A program made the translations under genes and the position numbers. Below are positions 1 to 7,056 of a stretch of 9,987 nucleotides of DNA, piece by piece. The DNA comes from Bacteroidales bacterium. Lineage in GTDB: Bacteria > Bacteroidota > Bacteroidia > Bacteroidales > Bacteroidaceae. Position 1 is the first letter of the stretch. Each line of letters starts with the position of its first letter. Location of the stretch: NCBI GenBank assembly GCA_004558535.1, contig SFCP01000064.1, forward strand, positions 1 to 9,987. The letters run 5' to 3'. The notes under the pieces are model-generated. The model saw nothing but the letters and a program-made list of their open reading frames with translations, did no database searches and was not told the origin of the DNA.

Positions 1-47
1 CCTGTGGCCGGCCCTGCCCTTGGGGCAAGTACGCCAAACGGCCAAGG

Positions 48-1334
48 CTATTTCCAGCGTACCCACTTGAGCATCTCGCGCAGGGAGGGCTTCTTGCCGT
101 ACATCAGGATGCCGATGCGGTAGATGCGGGCACTCACATAGACGAAGAGGAGCGAGGTGCCATAAAGCAGCACGAGCGAAAGTGCCTCCTGCCACCAAGG
201 TACACCGAAAGGAATGCGCACCATCATGACAATGGGAGAAGTCAGGGGGAAGAGCGAGGCCCAGAATGCCAGAGGGCCGTTGGTATTTTCGACACTGTAC
301 ATCGCTGCGTAGAGACCGAAGAGCATGATCAGCACGACGGGCATGACGAACTGCTGGCTGTCCTCCTGTGCATTGATGCTGGCGCCCACGGCGGCAAAGA
401 AGGAAGCATAGAGCAGGTAGCCGCCCACGAAGTAGAGCACGAACAATGTGCCCATCTCGGCATAGGGCAGACCCATCAGCGCGTTGAATATCTCGGTGCC
501 CGGTGCAGCCGTTGCCGCCGCGCCCACGGCGGGATTTGCCCCCTCGGCCGGCGACAGACCGAACCAGGTGGAGCAGGCCATCAGTATCAGGAAGAGCAGC
601 ACGCCCCATATCAGCAATTGCAGGAAGCCCACCAGCGCTATGCCGATAATCTTGCCCAGCATCAGCTGGAAGGGTTTGACGCTCGACACCATCAGCTCGA
701 CGATGCGGCCGGTCTTCTCCTCCATCACGCTCTGCATCACCATGCCGCCATAGGACATCACAAACATATAGATAAGGAAGGTGAACAGGAAACCGGCGGC
801 CATGGCAATGTAGGTGTTTGAGGCCGACTCGGCCCCCTCGGCATCACGCTTCACGGTGGGCACGGAGAAGCTGCTGCCCACGTCGGCAATGATGTTTTCC
901 AGTCCCGGCATATCGTAGGCGGACAGCTTGTCGCGCCGCACCTGCTCGTTGAGGCACGCCTCGACATAGCCCAGCAGTTCGGGCGAAACTTCGCGCGAGG
1001 AGTAGAGGGTGACGGCCTCGGGATTTTCGCGCAGGTCGCCGCTGATGCTCAGCACGGCCTCGACCTCGCTGTCCTCGGCATAATACGCATCCTTGTTTTC
1101 CGCGCTTGGTTCGAAGCGATAGCTGGGCGTGTCGCGCAGGCAGGCAGCGTATTTTCCCGTACGGTCCACCAGCATGACGGTCTTTTGCTCGCCCCCTTTG
1201 ATGGAGGCCAACCAAACGGGCACGAAAATCAATGCCGCAAAGATGAAGGGCATCAGGATGGTGAGAAGAATAAAGGATTTCTTCTTGACACGCGTAAGGA
1301 ACTCGCGCTGTATGATAATGAGAATCTTGTTCAT
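48..1334 (-). CDS. ABC-2 type exporter permease, NatB/YhaP-like
   Basis: This 428-residue inner-membrane protein is the membrane half of an ABC exporter whose ATPase is encoded immediately upstream. Hydrophobic segments are visible at about residues 21-44, 175-197, 228-254, 293-317, 328-346 and 381-403, with a weaker one near 355-374. A soluble, probably periplasmic domain (about 47-170) lies between the first and second. This is the layout of the ABC-2 (NatB, COG1668) family. The cytoplasmic stretch after the second helix, EEKTGRIVELMVSSVKPFQL (205-224), is the family's coupling-type motif. The start codon overlaps the ATPase stop as ATGA, implying translational coupling. An Ala/Gly-rich stretch (about 262-280) sits in the loop before the fourth helix and looks like a low-complexity insertion. 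The substrate is unknown: named relatives export sodium, but the sequence does not show that here. Family confidence is high, substrate confidence is nil. Confidence 0.92.
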   Translation of the reverse strand: MNKILIIIQREFLTRVKKKSFILLTILMPFIFAALIFVPVWLASIKGGEQKTVMLVDRTGKYAACLRDTPSYRFEPSAENKDAYYAEDSEVEAVLSISGDLRENPEAVTLYSSREVSPELLGYVEACLNEQVRRDKLSAYDMPGLENIIADVGSSFSVPTVKRDAEGAESASNTYIAMAAGFLFTFLIYMFVMSYGGMVMQSVMEEKTGRIVELMVSSVKPFQLMLGKIIGIALVGFLQLLIWGVLLFLILMACSTWFGLSPAEGANPAVGAAATAAPGTEIFNALMGLPYAEMGTLFVLYFVGGYLLYASFFAAVGASINAQEDSQQFVMPVVLIMLFGLYAAMYSVENTNGPLAFWASLFPLTSPIVMMVRIPFGVPWWQEALSLVLLYGTSLLFVYVSARIYRIGILMYGKKPSLREMLKWVRWK

Positions 1335-2236
1335 GAGGCAGATTGTGTGGCTACTTTAACAAAGATGTCGTGCATCGTGGGAACTTTCTCGGAGAAGGAG
1401 CGGATGTCGACCTTTTCGGCCAAACAGCGGACCAAAGCGGCATTGTCTGTCGACTCGACCTTGCGCAGGGAGTAGTGGTGCATGCCACCGCGCAACTCGC
1501 CCGACAGGATTTCATACGCTTCGGGCAGCGGCGCGAGTTCGTCGGGAGTGATCAGCTCGTAGAGACCGGTGCGAAATCCGCGCTTCACCTCCTGCACACC
1601 TCCGCTGAGCACCACTTCGGCGTGGTTGATGAGGGCGATATTGTCGCAAATCTCCTCGACAGAACTCATGTTGTGGGTCGAGAAGATAATGGTGTGCCCT
1701 TTGTCGCGAAGGTGGAGTATCTCGCGCTTCAAAAGGTCGGCGTTGACGGGGTCGAAGCCCGAGAAGGGTTCGTCGAAAATAAGCAAAGGCGGTTCGTGGA
1801 GCACGGTGATGATGAACTGCACCTTCTGCTGCATACCCTTGGACAGCTCTTCCAGCTTCTTGTCCCACCAATCCATGATGTCAAACTTCCGGAACCAGGC
1901 CATCAAGCGGGTGCGGGCTTCGGCGGCACCGATACCCTTGAGACGGGCTAAGTAAATGGCCTGCTCGCCTACCTTCATCTTCTTGTAGAGGCCACGCTCC
2001 TCGGGCAGGTAGCCGATTTTGCTGACATCCTCAGGAGAAAACTCGTGGCCGTCGAAAAAGACCTGTCCGCTGTCGGGAGCGGTGATGCGGTTGATGATGC
2101 GGATCAGGGTTGTCTTGCCGGCACCGTTGGGTCCCAGCAAACCGAAGACCTGCCCACGGGGCACGTCAATGCTGACGTCGTTGAGCGCTGTGTGATTGGC
2201 ATAGCGCTTCACTATATGCTTTGCGCTGAGAAACAT
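1331..2236 (-). CDS. ABC transporter ATP-binding protein, NatA/YhaQ-like with C-terminal extension
   Basis: This 301-residue cytoplasmic ATPase powers the exporter formed with the overlapping downstream permease. Visible motifs are Walker A GPNGAGKTT (35-43), the signature LSKGMQQK (131-138), Walker B LLIFDEP (151-157) and the switch histidine in STH (H188). The usual Q-loop glutamine is absent: the site reads YLPEERGLY (76-84), with Glu after LP. As I recall, this form is typical of the YhaQ-like subfamily whose C terminus carries a DUF4162-type domain, and the last 80 or so residues fit that. The start MFLSAKHIVKRY places the first strand correctly before Walker A. There is a 211-bp gap to the upstream lpxH and no convincing TAnnTTTG promoter in it, so the pair may depend on read-through or on a promoter I cannot recognise. 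Confidence 0.94.
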   Translation of the reverse strand: MFLSAKHIVKRYANHTALNDVSIDVPRGQVFGLLGPNGAGKTTLIRIINRITAPDSGQVFFDGHEFSPEDVSKIGYLPEERGLYKKMKVGEQAIYLARLKGIGAAEARTRLMAWFRKFDIMDWWDKKLEELSKGMQQKVQFIITVLHEPPLLIFDEPFSGFDPVNADLLKREILHLRDKGHTIIFSTHNMSSVEEICDNIALINHAEVVLSGGVQEVKRGFRTGLYELITPDELAPLPEAYEILSGELRGGMHHYSLRKVESTDNAALVRCLAEKVDIRSFSEKVPTMHDIFVKVATQSAS

Positions 2237-2245
2237 CTTGTGTAA

Positions 2246-2270
2246 TTAGGAATTAGAAGTTAGGAATTAG
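2246..2270. repeat. Two direct copies of TTAGGAATTAG
   Basis: The 11-bp unit TTAGGAATTAG occurs at 2246-2256 and 2260-2270 (period 14), separated by AAG. It lies 10 bp upstream of the ABC ATPase start codon, so it would fall in that gene's leader. The repeat is seen directly. Whether it is a regulatory site, a dispersed genome repeat or low-complexity drift cannot be told from this window. Confidence 0.6.
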
Positions 2271-2374
2271 GAATGATGCTGCGGGATTTTTTCGCGGGGC
2301 AGGCATTCACATTGTCATACCGCCCAAAAGTCCTCCATGTCCCCCCTCATCAGCACGACAAGGCTGGCATGGAG

Positions 2375-2395
2375 CGCGGGTTGTCACAACCCGCG
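2375..2395. repeat. Perfect inverted repeat in the lpxH-ABC intergenic gap
   Basis: The arms CGCGGGTTG (2375-2383) and CAACCCGCG (2387-2395) are perfect reverse complements around TCA, giving a 9-bp GC-rich hairpin about 53 bp past the lpxH stop on the minus strand. It could end or stabilise the lpxH transcript. No run of T follows it in the minus-strand direction, so it is not a standard intrinsic terminator. A REP-like dispersed repeat or a protein-binding site is equally possible. Confidence 0.55.
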
Positions 2396-2447
2396 GCGCG
2401 CGGACGAGATGGCTGTGCATGCCCCCGCCCGACTCATTGATGCAGTA

Positions 2448-3212
2448 TCAGGGTTGGCTCTCGCCCTCGACATACTCTTCGAGGAAAAGGTGCTCGCCAT
2501 CGAAGATGACGTAGCTGAACTGCGTAATCCAATCGCCCAAGATCAGCAGGCGGGTGCTGCGGCGCAACATCAAATCCAGCTCGATATGGCGGTGTCCGAA
2601 GATGAAATAGTTGATGTCAGGGTGCGACTGCAGGTAATCTTTGGCAAAAATCACTAACTCCTCGCGGTCCTCGCCCTGATAGGGCGGCTCCTTCCCGTCC
2701 TCGCGCTTCAAGCGGCTGCGGCGCGCCCACTCCAGTCCGAATGCCATGCCCCAACGCGGATGAATGGCGGCAAACAGCTTCTGGCAGAAACGGTTGTGAA
2801 AGACGGCGCGCAGAAACTTGAACTTCCGGTCCGTGCTGCCCAGACCATCGCCGTGGGCCAGATAGAACACACTGCCGTACAGCTCGACCACCGAACTGCG
2901 CGGATGCAGCGTCACGCCACACTCCCGCTGCAGGTAGTCGTTCATCCACAGGTCGTGGTTGCCCGTGAAGTAGTGGACCTCGACGCCCAAATCCGTCAAC
3001 TCGCTGATTTTACCCAGCAGGCGGGTGTAGCCCTTGGGCACCACGGTCTTGTACTCGTGCCAGAAGTCGAACATATCGCCCAGCAGGTAGACGGCTGCGG
3101 CCTTGTGCTTGATACTGTCCAGGAAGTTGGCCACGCGGCGCTCCTGCATACGCGGATGCGGTATGGCCAGACTACCCAGATGCGCGTCGGAAAGGAAATA
3201 AATATTCTTCAT
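2448..3212 (-). CDS. lpxH: UDP-2,3-diacylglucosamine diphosphatase (LpxH-type metallophosphoesterase)
   Basis: This is a 254-residue calcineurin-like phosphoesterase. In the lipid A (Raetz) pathway LpxH hydrolyses UDP-2,3-diacylglucosamine to lipid X and UMP at the cytoplasmic face of the inner membrane. The metal-site motifs are complete and in order: DAHLG (9-13), GDMFDFW (45-51), GNHD (84-87), AHGDG (119-123) and FGHRH (205-209). GDMFDFW rather than the generic GDxxD, and the extra helical section between AHGDG and FGHRH, favour LpxH over a general phosphoesterase. The length is close to that of known LpxH. The start is the only Met that keeps the first strand before DAHLG. It lies 15 bp after the DUF59 gene and is probably in the same transcript. 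With the glycosyltransferase upstream, it gives the block an envelope-biogenesis flavour. Confidence 0.9.
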   Translation of the reverse strand: MKNIYFLSDAHLGSLAIPHPRMQERRVANFLDSIKHKAAAVYLLGDMFDFWHEYKTVVPKGYTRLLGKISELTDLGVEVHYFTGNHDLWMNDYLQRECGVTLHPRSSVVELYGSVFYLAHGDGLGSTDRKFKFLRAVFHNRFCQKLFAAIHPRWGMAFGLEWARRSRLKREDGKEPPYQGEDREELVIFAKDYLQSHPDINYFIFGHRHIELDLMLRRSTRLLILGDWITQFSYVIFDGEHLFLEEYVEGESQP

Positions 3213-3227
3213 AGTCGTAAGTTGCCA

Positions 3228-3548
3228 TCACATGAATCCCAGTTCCAGCTTGGCCTCGTCGCTCATCATGTCCTTGTCCCATTCAGGCTCAAAGACAAGG
3301 TTGACCTTGGCCTCGCTGACACCCTCTATGCCGTTCAATTTCAGCCGCACATCCTCGACGATGAAATCTGCGGCGGGACAATTGGGTGCTGTCAGGGTCA
3401 TGTCGACTTCCAACAGGCCGTCGTCCTGTAAATCAATGCGGTAAATCAGGCCCAGATTGTAGATGTCAACGGGAATTTCGGGGTCGTAGACGGTCTTGAG
3501 CACTTCGATGATGCGCTCCTCCTTTTTCAGTTTCTCTTCGGCTGTCAT
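3228..3548 (-). CDS. DUF59/MIP18-family Fe-S cluster maturation protein (SufT/PaaD-like)
   Basis: This 106-residue cytoplasmic protein consists almost entirely of one DUF59 (MIP18) domain. The family signature DPEIPVDIYNLGLIY spans residues 22-36. The conserved reactive cysteine lies in LTAPNCP (C57), and the C-terminal FEPEWDKDMMSDEAK (about 86-100) matches the family's usual ending. Relatives such as SufT and PaaD help mature or insert Fe-S clusters into client proteins; the exact client here is unknown. It is not fused to a SufT-type N-terminal extension, and no suf genes lie in the window. Spacers are 29 bp to radC upstream and 15 bp to lpxH downstream, so co-transcription is likely. Family assignment is confident; a role in Fe-S assembly is an inference from relatives. 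Confidence 0.9.
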   Translation of the reverse strand: MTAEEKLKKEERIIEVLKTVYDPEIPVDIYNLGLIYRIDLQDDGLLEVDMTLTAPNCPAADFIVEDVRLKLNGIEGVSEAKVNLVFEPEWDKDMMSDEAKLELGFM

Positions 3549-3577
3549 CTTTATGGAGTAATTAGGCTATTGGAAAA

Positions 3578-4282
3578 TCAATTTGATAGTTTCCCCTCGT
3601 CGGCATAGCTGTAATACCGGTCTGCGCCCACGATGATGTGGTCCAGAAAGCGGATGTCCACAGCCTTGGCGGCCTTGCCGAGGCGCTCGGTCAGCCGGTC
3701 GTCGTCGACGCTGGGCCGCGGGTCGCCCGAGGGGTGATTGTGGCACACGGCGATGGCGGTGGCTTTGCCCATAATGGCAGTGCGGAGCACCAGACGCACG
3801 TCGACCACCGTACCGACCAGACCACCGCGGCTGATGCAGTGCATGCTCAGAGGGACGAGCCGGTTGTTGAGCAACAACACATGGAACTCCTCGGTACTGA
3901 GGTCGGTCATGCGATCACACAAGTAGCGATACATGTCCGCCGAACTCAGCAACGAGGGACGCGCAGGAGCGCCCTCGGCTGCCCGGCGCTTGCCCAATTC
4001 GCAGGCGGCAATCAGTGTGAGCGCCTTGGCCGGACCAATGCCGTTGTAGGCGCAGAAGTCGGCCACGTCCATCCGTCCCAGTTGCTTCAGGCTGCCCTCG
4101 CAGCTCCGCAGGATGCGACGCATCAGCTCCACGGCGTTCTCGGTGGCCGAGCCGGAGCCAATCAGTATGGCCAACAACTCCGCATCGGACAACGCGGCGG
4201 GACCAAAGGCCAACAAGCGCTCGCGTGGACGCTCGCACTCCTCCATCTCGCTGATGCTTCGCTTGGACGGGGACGTCTCCAT
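3578..4282 (-). CDS. radC: RadC family JAB-domain protein (UPF0758)
   Basis: This 234-residue protein has the standard RadC layout. The N-terminal part includes the family start PRERLLAFGPAALSDAELLA (19-38) and a helix-hairpin-helix-like stretch around NGIGPAKALTL (80-90). It is followed by a C-terminal JAB/MPN metalloprotease-like domain. The metal-binding JAMM pattern is intact: H181-x-H183, then S191 and D194 (CHNHPSGDPRPS), with an upstream acidic residue at E131/E132. The historical link to DNA repair is weak and the true biochemical role of RadC is unsettled. The gene starts 3 bp after the glycosyltransferase stop, so the two are almost certainly co-transcribed and may be translationally coupled, although the products have no obvious functional link. 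Confidence 0.95.
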   Translation of the reverse strand: METSPSKRSISEMEECERPRERLLAFGPAALSDAELLAILIGSGSATENAVELMRRILRSCEGSLKQLGRMDVADFCAYNGIGPAKALTLIAACELGKRRAAEGAPARPSLLSSADMYRYLCDRMTDLSTEEFHVLLLNNRLVPLSMHCISRGGLVGTVVDVRLVLRTAIMGKATAIAVCHNHPSGDPRPSVDDDRLTERLGKAAKAVDIRFLDHIIVGADRYYSYADEGKLSN

Positions 4283-4285
4283 AGG

Positions 4286-5275
4286 CTATTTGTAGAAATT
4301 CTTGCGAAAGGCTTCAAACTCGCCACGACCCAGCACACAGCGTGTCCACCAAGCACGCAGGAAACCGCTGCCGTAACCTGTCAACTGCACGAACGAGGCG
4401 GCCACAGCCCGCAGACCTACACCGACACTGCGTTCGCGGACGGAAGCATCGACCAAGACAATCAGACTGAACAGCAGCAAGGGCAACAGACTCCACGGCC
4501 AAAACGGCGCCACAAGCAGACAAAGCAGGCAACCCAAGGTGAAGACGGCAGGAAGCAGGTGAACCAGCTTCAGTGTGCCGGGATGGCGCTTCGTAAGGTG
4601 GATGCGCGCAATGCCGGAATTGTGCACCTGCTTGAAAAACTTGCGCAGGTCCGTACGGCGCTTGTGCCAAACCCACGCCTCGGGCAGCAGGCGGCAACTG
4701 TATCCGCCCCGGAAAATACGGGTGGAGAAATCGATGTCCTCGCCAAAGCGCATGTCGGAAAAGCCGCCCAACTCGCGATAGACAGCGGTGCGAACACCCA
4801 TGTTGAACGAACGAGGATAGAACTTGTCCAGCTTCTTCTTGCCCCCACGTATGCCGCCGGTGGTGAAAAAGGAGGTCATGGCGTAGTTGATGGCCTTCTG
4901 CATCGGCGTGAACGAGGGGTGCGCACGGTCCGGACCGCCGAAAGCATCGCAGGGATCCGCCGCCAGTTCGGCGTCAATGGCTGCCAAGTAATCGGGGGGC
5001 AGGACCACGTCGGAGTCCAAGATAATCACATACGCACCACTCGCCCGCTCTACGCCGTAATTCCTACTTTGTCCCGGCCCGGAATTGGGCTTCTCGTAAT
5101 AATGCAGGTCCAAGCGGCCGGCATAGCTTTCCACTACTTCGCGACAAGGGACGGCGGAACCGTCCTCGACCACGAGAACCTCGAAATCACGACAGGTCTG
5201 CTCGCAGAGGCCTGCCAGCAATTCGTTGACTTCGTCGGGACGGTTGTAGACGGGGATGACAATGGAATAACGCAT
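4286..5275 (-). CDS. Family 2 glycosyltransferase with C-terminal membrane segments
   Basis: This 329-residue protein has a GT-A fold domain of family GT2. It opens with SIVIPVYNRPDEV (4-16), followed by the nucleotide-binding VVEDGS (35-40). The metal-binding DxD-type motif is DSD (87-89) in ILDSDVVLPPDY. The acceptor-side motif is FGEDIDFSTRI (177-187), and W203/H204 fall in the usual WHKRR region. Two strongly hydrophobic stretches (about 236-257 and 259-277) and a weaker one (about 286-303) would anchor the C terminus in the inner membrane. That suggests transfer to a lipid-linked or envelope glycan; donor and acceptor are unknown. It is 27 bp after the nuclease stop and 3 bp before radC. 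An envelope role fits the presence of lpxH in the same block, but this is inference. Confidence 0.9.
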   Translation of the reverse strand: MRYSIVIPVYNRPDEVNELLAGLCEQTCRDFEVLVVEDGSAVPCREVVESYAGRLDLHYYEKPNSGPGQSRNYGVERASGAYVIILDSDVVLPPDYLAAIDAELAADPCDAFGGPDRAHPSFTPMQKAINYAMTSFFTTGGIRGGKKKLDKFYPRSFNMGVRTAVYRELGGFSDMRFGEDIDFSTRIFRGGYSCRLLPEAWVWHKRRTDLRKFFKQVHNSGIARIHLTKRHPGTLKLVHLLPAVFTLGCLLCLLVAPFWPWSLLPLLLFSLIVLVDASVRERSVGVGLRAVAASFVQLTGYGSGFLRAWWTRCVLGRGEFEAFRKNFYK

Positions 5276-5302
5276 GATGAAGACGATTAAGGTGCGACCG
5301 AA

Positions 5303-7042
5303 TTACTTGATAATGACTTTCCCATTGAGAATATATATACCGTGGGGCAAACCGCGCAGGGCTTCGTGCGAACTGCCGGCTGTACGGATCAACCGGCCGT
5401 CCATGCCGTAGACACTAAAGACTGCATCGGCGCCTGTAGCTGCAGCCGAAATGCCGCTCTCAGTCATTTCCTGACGATAAAGGCATACATCCTGCTGATT
5501 GCTGGTGTAGCAGGCAAAGCGCGGCGAGGAGGCATTGTACTGGATGCGGCGCGTGTCGCGGCTGACGCTGATGATCTGCGTCGTGCCATCCTCGGCAATG
5601 CTGATATCCCAAAGTTCGTCCTCACTATTGGCTTCGGGTGAGAGGTAGAGCTTGTTCTGGCTGGCCGTGAGCGAGAGGTAGCCATTGTTGACGGCATCAT
5701 AGAGGGTGTAACGCCCCGGCGAACCGCCCAGATACAGGCTGTAGGGCAAGCCCTCGCGCCCCACCTCGGTCGTAATGGTGCCCTCGGCGGAAATCTCGAC
5801 CTCGGCGGCAGCACGGATGTCGCCGGCAGAGCCGGTGATACCGCTCAAGACCACAGACTTAGGCTCGCAGACAATCAAATAATTGACCCCGGTCAGCAGT
5901 TCTGTGTCGGAAAGGACCTTATGATAGGTACCGCTGCCATCGGGTGCTTCGCCCATGATGGTGTAGACGACAGAAACCGGCTCGGAACGCTCTGCGCCCA
6001 GCAGGCTGTAGGCCGTGATGGAAGTGCGCTCGTTGATGGTCAGCTCGACGGGGGGATAGGCGGCGGTTTCTTCTGCCCCATTGACACTATAATATATATA
6101 GGCCCCCTCGGTGGCACAACTGATGCTCACCGTGGTACCGGCAGCCACCGCACCGGCTTCGGGGGTGAAGACAGGAGCCTCGGGCACCACGGGGTCGGGG
6201 TCAGTGCCGCTGCCGCCCTCGTAGTTGTCGGGGTCAAAGGCTGTCGAGGTCTTCGTGCCCCATACATACTGCTCCAGTCCGGGGTAATCGATATAGGGAT
6301 TGCGGTTGTGCTGGATACCGTAAACGGCATTGTTGCGGGCAATCTCCTTTTCACTGACAGGATCCTGCTTCGCCCAACGCAGCAACATGGCGATGGCCCA
6401 ATCCGTATAGGCCGGATAAGCATCACCACTCAGCATGGGACTGCTCCACGAGGCAATCCTGTCCTCGTAGGCCGTGGCCATATAAAAATAATTACGCGCA
6501 AAGTCGCCCTTGTATTCATCATTGGGCTCGAAGACGACCCCACTGTAACCACTCAGCGAACAAGGGCCAAGCTTGCTGAAGCCCTCCGCCGAAGTCCAGG
6601 TGGGATTATTCGTCTCGCCATAGGGATAGTTGCTGCGGCGGCCGTTCACATAGCCATCGGTGGGCACCAGGTGGAACAGATCGGTGTACATGGGCGAAGC
6701 ATCATTGAACCAGCTCTTCGGAAAAGAATGCTCGCGGTTGTAGACGTCACCCTCCTTACGATAAGATCCGGCTTGGTCGTCACCAAAGGTATAATTGGTA
6801 ATGGCAGAGTACATATCCCACACCTTGCCATCGGCACGGACATCGGTTTTGCGCATATCGTCCCACAAATTGGCGTAGCTGCGCACCGTGTGGTCGGCTA
6901 TGATACCATAAAGTGCCGTCTTGAGGGCGGCGCCCTTCTTTCCCGTAGCGGCGGAATAGTAGCCGTCGGGAGCTTGGGCAAAGACACTGCTCGCGAACAG
7001 GCAGAACAGGAGCGCGAGAAGGTTCAGTTTTCTGTTTAGCAT
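5303..7042 (-). CDS. Secreted endonuclease I family nuclease with T9SS C-terminal sorting domain
   Basis: This is a 579-residue exported nuclease. A signal peptide occupies about residues 1-22, with the hydrophobic core LLALLFCLFASSV and likely cleavage after FA. Residues about 25-265 are an Endonuclease_1 (EndA/NucM, beta-beta-alpha metal) domain. Its motifs are YNREHSFPKSW (101-111), with E104 and H105 matching the Vvn/EndoI metal ligand and general base, then HLVPTDGYVNGRRSNYP (124-140, N133 as second ligand), then HNRNPYIDYPG (245-255). An acidic Gly/Pro linker (about 270-288) leads to a chitobiase/hexosaminidase C-terminal-like beta domain (about 289-362). Residues about 371-524 I cannot assign. 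The last 45 or so residues (VYGMDGRLIR, GLPHGIYILNGKVIIK) are a type A T9SS sorting domain, so the enzyme should be released or attached at the cell surface. The likely role is digestion of extracellular DNA or RNA for nutrition or biofilm turnover. Spacers are 14 bp from aroE and 27 bp to the glycosyltransferase. Confidence 0.9.
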   Translation of the reverse strand: MLNRKLNLLALLFCLFASSVFAQAPDGYYSAATGKKGAALKTALYGIIADHTVRSYANLWDDMRKTDVRADGKVWDMYSAITNYTFGDDQAGSYRKEGDVYNREHSFPKSWFNDASPMYTDLFHLVPTDGYVNGRRSNYPYGETNNPTWTSAEGFSKLGPCSLSGYSGVVFEPNDEYKGDFARNYFYMATAYEDRIASWSSPMLSGDAYPAYTDWAIAMLLRWAKQDPVSEKEIARNNAVYGIQHNRNPYIDYPGLEQYVWGTKTSTAFDPDNYEGGSGTDPDPVVPEAPVFTPEAGAVAAGTTVSISCATEGAYIYYSVNGAEETAAYPPVELTINERTSITAYSLLGAERSEPVSVVYTIMGEAPDGSGTYHKVLSDTELLTGVNYLIVCEPKSVVLSGITGSAGDIRAAAEVEISAEGTITTEVGREGLPYSLYLGGSPGRYTLYDAVNNGYLSLTASQNKLYLSPEANSEDELWDISIAEDGTTQIISVSRDTRRIQYNASSPRFACYTSNQQDVCLYRQEMTESGISAAATGADAVFSVYGMDGRLIRTAGSSHEALRGLPHGIYILNGKVIIK

Positions 7043-7056
7043 GACTATTCTGGTGG

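Noticed and set aside
15..27. Short inverted repeat TGCCC-TTG-GGGCA downstream of the ABC permease
   Set aside because: Only 5 bp of stem with no T tract on the minus strand; too weak to call a terminator, and the sequence beyond the window edge is missing.
2237..2447. Possible small gene or promoter in the 211-bp lpxH-ABC gap
   Set aside because: No convincing open frame confined to the gap was seen, and the best minus-strand -7 candidate (TAACTTCT) matches only four of six consensus positions.
3638..5290. 550-codon plus-strand open frame opposite radC and the glycosyltransferase
   Set aside because: It runs across two well-supported genes and their junction on the other strand, is rich in Gln, His, Ala and Gly with no recognisable motif, and is a usual by-product of codon bias in GC-rich DNA.
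5921..7039. 372-codon plus-strand open frame opposite the nuclease
   Set aside because: It is fully antisense to a gene with signal peptide, catalytic motifs and sorting tail. Its Gly/Ile/Val-rich translation has no motif order I recognise.
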